Shown here piece after piece: positions 56,970 to 64,000 of a stretch of 64,000 bases of DNA (position 1 is its first letter; every line of letters begins with the position of its first letter). Both the position numbers and the translations under genes were made by a program. Source of the stretch: Neoscytalidium dimidiatum (lineage: Eukaryota; Ascomycota; Dothideomycetes; Botryosphaeriales; Botryosphaeriaceae); assembly GCA_037367355.1 (NCBI GenBank), contig CM074700.1, forward strand, positions 2,728,001-2,792,000. Direction: 5' to 3'. The notes below the pieces were generated by a model. It did not search any database, was not told where the DNA came from, and saw nothing but the letters and a program-made list of their open reading frames with translations.

Positions 56970-57580
56970 AAGGTGGAAATGAATTCGGGGCGTTCCGTCA
57001 GGAGAGTGTCGTTGCATTGCGATCGGGGGTCTGTATAAGGATACACCATACTATTTTAGCTACGTTCATGGGCAAAGACGACGTTGATCCATTGGCAACG
57101 TCTTGTGGCCGAATTTCAGCTGCTCGTGCGTTACACCGTCCCAAACTTGTTTCTTCGGCCTGGATACAAGTTAACTGACCGACATCCGATGCAGAAATGC
57201 TCATTTAACAACCGTCCTAGCGACCGCTTGAGGTTATGTAAAGCAACAAGCTCAGGAGAAGTTGGAAGTGGCGGTCCACAACACTAACTTGAAGAGGCAA
57301 GAAATCTTGCTGTTCGTCTCTACTGCCCGTCGGTCGCGTGCGACGAACTCTCTCAACATGCGCTACGGCCCATCGAACATGGCTCCTCTGAAGCTTTGAC
57401 AGTTTCTGCTAAGACGAGTGTTATCACCCTGGTGCTAGACAGTCCGCGGTCAGTCACCTTTTGTCGCCCATGAATCAGGTGTTTGAGAGCTCTCAGTGTA
57501 TAGAGCATATATTACCTGTTACTCACCCAGAACCCATCGCGCAGTGGATTTCCAAATCCATTACATGATTGCCAATCGCT
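56970..57580. other. intergenic region between niiA and tRNA-Leu
   Basis: 3' flank of niiA and upstream DNA of the tRNA gene. Nothing further was seen. Confidence 0.6.
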
Positions 57581-57679
57581 GGTGAGGTGGCCGAGTTGGT
57601 TATGGCGCCAGGTTAAGGTGTTAGCTTAACAAGTTTCCTGGTGGGGCAACCCGCGCGAGTTCGAGTCTCGTCCTCATCA
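57581..57679 (+). tRNA. tRNA-Leu(AAG) with intron
   Basis: The acceptor stem GGTGAGG pairs with CCTCATC (one G-T pair) and is followed by discriminator A. The D stem is GCC/GGC (57590-57592 with 57604-57606). The anticodon stem is CCAGG (57608-57612) with CCTGG (57637-57641). The loop reads TT-AAG-G with the anticodon at 57615-57617; a 17-nt intron (about 57619-57635) follows position 37 and contains CTTAA, which can pair with the anticodon. The long variable arm (GGG/CCC) identifies a class II tRNA. The T arm GCGAG/CTCGT encloses TTCGAGT. It decodes CUU leucine codons. A T5 run lies at 57687-57691. Confidence 0.93.
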
Positions 57680-57686
57680 CCATTTC

Positions 57687-57691
57687 TTTTT
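57687..57691 (+). terminator. RNA polymerase III T-run terminator
   Basis: Five consecutive T residues lie eight nt after the end of the tRNA-Leu, as expected for Pol III termination. A longer T-rich stretch follows at 57737-57750. Confidence 0.75.
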
Positions 57692-58391
57692 GGTTTGTGG
57701 GAGGTAATACAGGATGGTCGAGTGCGTCCCGTTCCGTTTTTTTTTCTTTTTACTTTGGTCGGGTTGAGAGTGCAACGAAATTTCGATTGCGGATCCGTAG
57801 GGCCGGCCGATGACGCAAAGTGGGCGGGGCTTAAGCGAACTCCGGAGTCCGTTTCCAGAGCTCGGTTTGTCTAAGAGATGAAGTCTTCCGCCATCACACC
57901 AATAATTATTCAATAAGACAATGCGGGATAGGGAAAACACATTCGTCAAGCTCTGTTGCAAAGACTGGAGATCCCAAATGGAATGCAGTCGCTCTAAGCA
58001 GTGTTTTCCGCTTTGCCGCTGTCTGGTGTGAGCAAAGTCAGGTAGCCCTTGTCGTGGCAGCTACCGAAGAAGATATGCATGAAGGTTAACAAACCCAGCT
58101 CCCGTACTTTCTGTGATAGGATTGAGAACTACCCAGTTCATTTCCGATTCGCAGTCGGACGGAAACTTTGGCAACCATGTTGACCACCGCCTGCTACTCC
58201 TCAGTCACATCACTTAGCCCCGGGCCTTGAAGGCAATGTATGTACTTCATTCGAGTCAATCTTATGTACAGTGAGTGATCTAGTAGTTCTACAAGTAAGC
58301 ACAGCCCACAACTCCACGCCCAAACCCAAACGCCTTTATGACAACGGAAACTACCTCCTCAACGCTTCCTTCAACTACTCTCTCCACCCCG
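57692..58391. other. intergenic region between tRNA and CSF1
   Basis: 3' flank of CSF1 (minus strand). Short ORFs do not look coding. Nothing else was seen. Confidence 0.55.
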
Positions 58392-61300
58392 TCAACTTGA
58401 GCCCAGAATCCTTGAATAAGCATCCTCCACCTCCTTCACCACCTCCAGCAGCGTGACAATAACAATCTGATGCGTCACATTCGGTAGCCGATCCCTCTGC
58501 AGGCCGATCCACTCAAGCGGCGGCGTCGCCTCGCCCATATCGCGCAGCTGCGGCGTCTCGATGACCGGCACCTCCAGCGGCGTGTACTCGTACTTGGACT
58601 GAGGAACGTTCACAACAGCCGTGATCTTTCCTCTATCCGCCTCATCTACCGCGCTCTCCGGCGCTGGGGGCGTCGTCGTCGACGACGGCCCAGCCGAAGC
58701 CGATGCAGCGCCGGCCTGGGACTCCGCAGGGCCCGCCGTGATCTTGACGGCCGACTCGGGCAGCGGCTTGCCGAGGCGGTTGGCGAGGGCGCGCGAGTGC
58801 GTGTTCCACATGTTGCGGATGAAGCTGATGCGGCTGTAGTTCCAGCCGACGTCGACCTTGCCCTCGAAGGAGCTCTTGAAGATGTATTCGATCGAGTTGC
58901 TGCCGGGCGTCTGCCACGTCTGCATGGCGGCGATGACCTTCGGCACGCGCAGGATGGTCCCGCCCTTGGCTGTCGCCGCGCTCGCCACCACGTCCTCGAC
59001 CGTCAGGTCGCTGACCGCGCGGGGTCCTTTCGGTTGCGCCACCGACGCGAGCGCCACGCTGAGCTGACCGAGCGTCATACCGAGCCCGCTGTGGATCTTG
59101 CCATTTTCCAGGGCGACGGCGAAGCGGGCTTGGACGTCGGACGCGGTCAGAAGGAGGATCTGCTGGTCGGAGAACGTGCCCGGGAAGGCGCCGACGCTGA
59201 TGGCATTGAGTGTAACGACCACATCTGTGTGCAGAGATATGGGCGCCTTGGGTTGCTTCTCGTTCTCAGGCTTTACCTCTGGTTTCTGGGAAGAGATCAA
59301 GTCTGTGCTTGCCCGCCTTTGCTTGAATGAACTGTGGCGAAGGAACTTTTCGATGTCTTTGAGAGATTGTTGATACGCTGTTTGGTTTTCCTGCACCAGT
59401 CTTTCCACAGCTTGCATAAGCGCGATGGCTTGTGCTGGGCTTACTGGCGTCATGAATGCTTGCACTCTGTCGCCCTCCAGAGTAGCAACGAGTCGATCTT
59501 GAGAACCTGGCTCTGTTCCCCTGACGTTGTACATCAGGAAAGCGAAGTCTGTAATATCGGCCACAGCGAAAGGTTGATAGTCGAACGCAGCCTTGACACG
59601 CAGGCGCTCGAATCCCATGGAAGCCTGGATAAGCGGAGTCTTGCGCAGGCCCCCCTCTTGCGAAGGCCAGCTAATAGAAGTGCGGACCTTGAAATCGAGC
59701 AATTCGACAAAGCCACTCGTTCTGCCAGTACTATCAATTCCAACCCTTTCGATTCCAATGCAGAGATTCTGTTCCCAGTCCGATGTCTTCTTGGAAGAGG
59801 CCCACAGATTGACAATCTTGAAAGATGGCTTCCCAATGGCCTGTCCCATGTCGAGATCCACGGACATCTCTTCAACGGCAACCGTAGCATTCCACGGGAA
59901 TGCCGCAGCAGCAGCGACTTGCTGGTACCTCTGCACCAGGTATTCTTGAGGTTCATCGCTGGGTGCTGGCTTGGGGGGTTGAGAGGCTTGGCGAATCTCA
60001 GGTGGTATCCAGATCTCCCGGAACAACAGGAAGTCTTGGAGTTGCCTCGCGTTGATATGTGTTCTCATGGGATTGATCTTGAGAATGGCGGACATTCCGC
60101 TGGTACCGCTCAAATGCTTGCTGTTCATAAGCGACAGTACAATACGATCGACATCGAAGCTGAAAGTCGATTCTCTTGAATAGACATGTTGCACCGATGC
60201 TTGCAAATTGTCAAAGGTTGAAGATACAGCGAAGAAATGGCCCTGCTCTGTGGACTTGATGCTGTTGACCGTGAGGTAAATGTCTTCAAAACGGGTGGTA
60301 GCCGCAACGCGAGCAATAGGCTGGCAGCTAAGACTGAATTCCTGTTGGCAAATCCGAATTCCAATGTTGAGACGTGTTTTCCCGAGAATGGCACTTGGAT
60401 CTGCCGTGATGAGATTCTCTTCGTCGAGGAACTTCTGTGCTGTTTTGGGCTCGGCCGGCTTTTGGGACGACTTTTCCTTGTCTCTATCCTGAACAACCTC
60501 CTTGATGCTGTTGGAGATGTCCAGCATGAGAGGGACTACAGTAGGATACAAGAGGTTGCTTGAAGCGTCCACCTTGAGTTCAGCGTTGAGCGACGGCTCC
60601 AATGAATTGTCTTTGTACTCAACCTTGAGTGATATTCCAGGAGCACGGAGTGTAGTGCTTGTGTTCGACCCGTCATTCGCAAACTGACCATATCTTCCGT
60701 ACTGGTTGCGACCGGTACTCAAGCGTGAAGCTGTACGTGACATCTCCCGTCTTCCTTGCAAGGTAACAACAGCACCAGCAAAGTCGGCGTCGACGACGAG
60801 CGATGAAAGCTTCTTGTTATTGAAGAGATTTTTACGGGGTGCTTCGCCTGGTGATGCTGTTGTTTTCCAGGATGCCGTCGCTGCTCGAACCTTTTGGCCG
60901 GCGAGGGAGAGTGACCTTTCCAGCATGGATGCAGGCAAGATGAAACGTGATTCGAGCAACAGATCAAGCGACTTCCCTGCAGCATGGAAGGCAAAGCGTC
61001 GATCGGTCTTGGAGGAGGCATACGATACATTGAAGACCATCTCAGGAAGCAACGCTGAGTTCAGCGAGCGTTGCGTCTTATCTTGGCTTGAAGGGACCAT
61101 TTGAAGTTGCATGTCCTCAATTGCAAGTCTGGCTGCTTCCTCGCTCCTCGTAGATAAATCAATTTTTCTGAAGGACAGCACCAGATCCTCGCTCTCAAGG
61201 CCAGGGTATGCAGGAACGGAGTTCCCTACAATCCAGCTGATTTGGACATTCGTGAGCTCAAGGGAAGCAGAAGATGTGAACAGTCCGCTTGAAGCAAGAC

Positions 61301-64000
61301 TAGACAGATCGCCATCTTCGCCAGCGTCGTCGGTCGCCAAGCGTGATGGGCGGCGTTTTGGCTGGCGAAGTTTGCGAAGGTACTTTTTCTCTCTGGATAG
61401 GTCAAGTACTTTAATCCTCTCCTGCAAGTGATTCATGACCTCAACCGCTGCTGAAGCAGTGTCGGCAAATACATTGACCTCAAGGCCAGTAGAGCGGACC
61501 TGGTAGTCCCGCCTTGGAATACCAGAGCTGCTACTCTGGACCGTTCCATGAAGTTCCAGTCCGAAGAGCAAGTTTCCACACTGTCGCATATTTTCGCCGT
61601 CCAACAGTTCCAAAGACAGACTGATGTGTGGCAACATTGCTCCGAACTCGGGCAAAGGAAGGAGGGAGCCATCTTCAGAAATGTTGCTTGCTTTGGCCTG
61701 GATTCGATTGAGCTCGAATGCAAGCTTCGAAGCGGACGAATCCGAAAGTTTCGTCGGCGCTCGAGCTATTATGCTGAGGCCAGCCATGACGAAGCTAGCA
61801 TCGAAAGCTAACGGTCGATCATACTTTGGTTTCTCCTGAGTTGCATTTACTTTCTTGCTTGGTAAAGCTTCTTTGGCATTGCTCTTCAGCACATCGATGT
61901 CACCCTTGATCGTGTTCAAAATATTTGCAACTTGAGGCTCTTGAAGTGCAGACAACAATCCATGCACCGCCGAAGCCTCAATCATGAAAGCCTCCATGAT
62001 GCTGTGGAAGATAATTTTAGGTCCTGAAGGAGAATCAATGAACTGCAGGCGACCATTGTGAAGAGGAAACGTGAAGGCAGCTATGTTATGTGAGCCTTGT
62101 TTGTTCTGGTTCCTCAGATAATGAGTGTGCCGGTCAAGGTCGAAGTTGACGTTCAATGTAGGATCTCCTCCAAGCACAGGTGCCGCCGAAATCCTTCCCA
62201 TTTGGCCCGAGACGACGTACGTCAACGACTGAAGGACAGCCACATCAATGCGATATGCATCCATCAGAAGCGCTACGGTGATATTCGGCAAGCCCGGCTC
62301 CTTCTTGTCTTGCACGGCAGGAGTCGGAATATCCTTTTCAGGCTTCTTGAATTTTTCGGCTAACCGGGCAAAGTAGGCAGCCTCATCGCAAATGATCGAG
62401 TTGGCTACCTCTAAGATCCCAAGGATATCCTCATGGACTTTCCAAGTCACCTCTTCGCATTTGCCGACCACCATCCATCCCTCAGGCAAGGGGTGTCTCC
62501 ATTGGTCGTCGTCATGTGATACGAATATGCTGGGCCTGAAGACTTGCGATCTCATCAAGAGTCTACCCCGGGACTTTATCTCAGAGCCAGCCGAATCAGA
62601 GTGGACAAGAGCGCTGACACTTGTGCCCTCGTTGGCTTCATTCCGGTTTGAGCCGACAAGCGATATTTTCATCCCATGACTAGAGGAAACATGCCGTAGA
62701 TTAATTGTATCAAGACTGATACTTCCATGTTCGGTGCCAAAAATGACTTGATAATCATGGATTTCAGGGTTATTTTTCTCCGATTTGGAAGGCTTGAATG
62801 GCTTTGGTTCCTCTTTCTTCGCCCTCGCATGAGGTGCCTCTGCTTGGAAGAGAGTAAGGATATTTTCCACCAATTCGCAAATTTCCCAGCTGAACTTGAC
62901 GAGAACTTTTCTGGAAGAGATCTCCACAACAGTGGATTTTGTAAGACTGTCTTGCTCCAATAGCATAAGGCCGGATGGCGCTGGCGGTGGCGACAATGCA
63001 GCGTTGATGGCGAGGAGCTGGAATAAGATTTCGCTTTGTTCTGGGCCAGGGTCTATGACGAAGCGGATGGCGGCCGTCTTGATTGTGATGTCCACTGGCA
63101 TAGACTCACCCTGTTCCACAGGATCTTCCAAGTCTGCAATAGATCCGTACAAGGCGCGCATAGCGAGGCTCTTTTTGACGTGTGCAAGGTCCCAAGTCCG
63201 CCACTGATCCCAAATTTGAATAACCTTTTCTTCTGCGTTTTCCGGGCAGGACATATTCCCCTGAACGCATGTCCTCGTGATTGCATCTTTGGCATCTGCA
63301 GGTATGCTGTCATAAATGAAACGGAATCGAGATATGATTTTCCACGAGTCATGGTTTCGGAGATGATTGTTGGCTGCTCGCAAAGCGTATGAAGGTCTGG
63401 TAATGAAAGCCGGATCAGGAACTTCTCTTCCAGCGGTTGTGAGTGCATAAGCCAAGTAGCAAAGTCGCTTCTTGGTCCTCGACCCGAGATCAGAAAATTT
63501 AGCCTGAATATCATCCGCGAGTAATGTTGACCTATGGATAAGTGATGCCAGATACTGGAGCTTTTTACTAGAGTTGGCAACTTCAAGATTGCGGAAAGAC
63601 ATGTTGATAGAGGCAGCTTTTCCTGTGACCACCCAAAATAGTAGCTCTTTAAGGACAGCCTGCACTGCCACGTCGTTCGGTGCCGCGTTTTGTAGCTTTT
63701 CCCTAACGGAGACGCTTAGAGACTTCATCGTTGTGTGTACTGCCAAGGTACTGTTCTTCTTCGCCTCCACTTCAGTTGGATACTTTTTCTGCCGGAGTGC
63801 AACGGACAGCCGATCGAGGACAAGATCATATTGGTCTTTCCCTGCTTGAGTCTTGCTCATCTCAGTCGTGATGTGGTTGATGAAACGAAGATGGAAATAA
63901 GGCAACCTTAGACTGAGCTCTGTTGAGGTCCCCTTGCCTTCGATGCGCTTCTGATAATCCAGGATTTTCCCCATCGTCTCCAGCTGGAATGTGTCTAGAA
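58392..64000 (-). CDS. CSF1: CSF1-family bridge-like lipid transfer protein, C-terminal part
   Basis: One uninterrupted frame runs from the window edge to the stop at 58392-58394, about 1868 residues with no intron. It enters the window already open, so the N-terminus lies beyond 64000. The C-terminus carries the strongly conserved family end (IETPQLRDMGEATPPLEWIG, THQIVIVTLLEVVKEVEDAY). The rest shows the repeated beta-strand/loop pattern of these rod-shaped proteins. Csf1 (about 3000 residues in yeast) is an ER-anchored protein of the VPS13/BLTP group that moves lipids along a hydrophobic groove at contact sites. It is needed for growth at low temperature and for GPI-anchor lipid supply. 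A disordered Ala/Ser/Pro stretch lies about 80 residues before the end. Confidence 0.94.
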   Translation of the reverse strand, partial: LDTFQLETMGKILDYQKRIEGKGTSTELSLRLPYFHLRFINHITTEMSKTQAGKDQYDLVLDRLSVALRQKKYPTEVEAKKNSTLAVHTTMKSLSVSVREKLQNAAPNDVAVQAVLKELLFWVVTGKAASINMSFRNLEVANSSKKLQYLASLIHRSTLLADDIQAKFSDLGSRTKKRLCYLAYALTTAGREVPDPAFITRPSYALRAANNHLRNHDSWKIISRFRFIYDSIPADAKDAITRTCVQGNMSCPENAEEKVIQIWDQWRTWDLAHVKKSLAMRALYGSIADLEDPVEQGESMPVDITIKTAAIRFVIDPGPEQSEILFQLLAINAALSPPPAPSGLMLLEQDSLTKSTVVEISSRKVLVKFSWEICELVENILTLFQAEAPHARAKKEEPKPFKPSKSEKNNPEIHDYQVIFGTEHGSISLDTINLRHVSSSHGMKISLVGSNRNEANEGTSVSALVHSDSAGSEIKSRGRLLMRSQVFRPSIFVSHDDDQWRHPLPEGWMVVGKCEEVTWKVHEDILGILEVANSIICDEAAYFARLAEKFKKPEKDIPTPAVQDKKEPGLPNITVALLMDAYRIDVAVLQSLTYVVSGQMGRISAAPVLGGDPTLNVNFDLDRHTHYLRNQNKQGSHNIAAFTFPLHNGRLQFIDSPSGPKIIFHSIMEAFMIEASAVHGLLSALQEPQVANILNTIKGDIDVLKSNAKEALPSKKVNATQEKPKYDRPLAFDASFVMAGLSIIARAPTKLSDSSASKLAFELNRIQAKASNISEDGSLLPLPEFGAMLPHISLSLELLDGENMRQCGNLLFGLELHGTVQSSSSGIPRRDYQVRSTGLEVNVFADTASAAVEVMNHLQERIKVLDLSREKKYLRKLRQPKRRPSRLATDDAGEDGDLSSLASSGLFTSSASLELTNVQISWIVGNSVPAYPGLESEDLVLSFRKIDLSTRSEEAARLAIEDMQLQMVPSSQDKTQRSLNSALLPEMVFNVSYASSKTDRRFAFHAAGKSLDLLLESRFILPASMLERSLSLAGQKVRAATASWKTTASPGEAPRKNLFNNKKLSSLVVDADFAGAVVTLQGRREMSRTASRLSTGRNQYGRYGQFANDGSNTSTTLRAPGISLKVEYKDNSLEPSLNAELKVDASSNLLYPTVVPLMLDISNSIKEVVQDRDKEKSSQKPAEPKTAQKFLDEENLITADPSAILGKTRLNIGIRICQQEFSLSCQPIARVAATTRFEDIYLTVNSIKSTEQGHFFAVSSTFDNLQASVQHVYSRESTFSFDVDRIVLSLMNSKHLSGTSGMSAILKINPMRTHINARQLQDFLLFREIWIPPEIRQASQPPKPAPSDEPQEYLVQRYQQVAAAAAFPWNATVAVEEMSVDLDMGQAIGKPSFKIVNLWASSKKTSDWEQNLCIGIERVGIDSTGRTSGFVELLDFKVRTSISWPSQEGGLRKTPLIQASMGFERLRVKAAFDYQPFAVADITDFAFLMYNVRGTEPGSQDRLVATLEGDRVQAFMTPVSPAQAIALMQAVERLVQENQTAYQQSLKDIEKFLRHSSFKQRRASTDLISSQKPEVKPENEKQPKAPISLHTDVVVTLNAISVGAFPGTFSDQQILLLTASDVQARFAVALENGKIHSGLGMTLGQLSVALASVAQPKGPRAVSDLTVEDVVASAATAKGGTILRVPKVIAAMQTWQTPGSNSIEYIFKSSFEGKVDVGWNYSRISFIRNMWNTHSRALANRLGKPLPESAVKITAGPAESQAGAASASAGPSSTTTPPAPESAVDEADRGKITAVVNVPQSKYEYTPLEVPVIETPQLRDMGEATPPLEWIGLQRDRLPNVTHQIVIVTLLEVVKEVEDAYSRILGSS

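Noticed and set aside
55053..57017. 654-codon antisense ORF over niiA
   Set aside because: Composition shadow of the GC-rich nitrite reductase exon; no domain, and the start is not conserved in style.
1..64000. CRISPR arrays, insertion sequences, LTR pairs, bacterial operons
   Set aside because: None seen. The window is eukaryotic, and no long direct or terminal inverted repeats were noticed by eye.

Overview
This window is nuclear DNA from a filamentous ascomycete (Pezizomycotina). The evidence is protein-coding genes with short 50-120 nt GT-AG introns, fungal-specific families (LDB19-type arrestin, receptor-L-domain surface protein, fungal nitrate and nitrite reductases, CSF1), GC-rich coding sequence, and a nuclear tRNA-Leu with a classical intron. 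I cannot fix the class. All gene models were made by reading frames and splice sites by eye; none is supported by transcripts.

Layout. 1-5.6 kb is lower-GC DNA with no intact gene. It holds remnants of coding frames broken by stops and frameshifts, and several of those stops could come from CpA-to-TpA change, as repeat-induced point mutation (RIP) would give. 6.2-16.8 kb carries three + strand genes: a GYF-domain protein, a glycine-zipper protein and the TPR protein EMW1/TTC27. A minus-strand receptor-L-domain gene that appears frameshifted follows (17.1-18.4 kb), then about 2 kb without a clear gene. 20.6-28.7 kb holds an RRM protein, three uncharacterised small genes and an LDB19/ART1 alpha-arrestin. 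30.0-39.7 kb holds an Arg/Ser-rich protein, a Myb/SANT-like protein, a 70-residue protein and a secreted M28 aminopeptidase, separated by long gene-poor stretches. 40.7-46.4 kb holds the ER-Golgi SNARE BOS1, an uncharacterised minus-strand gene and a second Myb/SANT-like gene with odd introns.

49.0-57.0 kb is the nitrate assimilation pair: nitrate reductase (niaD) and nitrite reductase (niiA). They lie head-to-tail on the + strand, with NirA-like and GATA-like sites in the 1.6 kb between them. Together they reduce nitrate to nitrite and then ammonium. A tRNA-Leu(AAG) follows at 57.6 kb. The right edge is the C-terminal part of CSF1, a giant bridge-like lipid transfer protein, on the minus strand and running off the window.

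Most genes are ordinary housekeeping genes. The observations most worth a second look are three consecutive 52-nt introns (two with GC donors) that separate look-alike mini-exons in the gene at 45.3 kb, another GC-AG intron at 24.2 kb, the frameshifted L-domain gene, the tandem niaD-niiA order, and the decayed coding belt at the left end. I did not find a clearly new multi-gene system.
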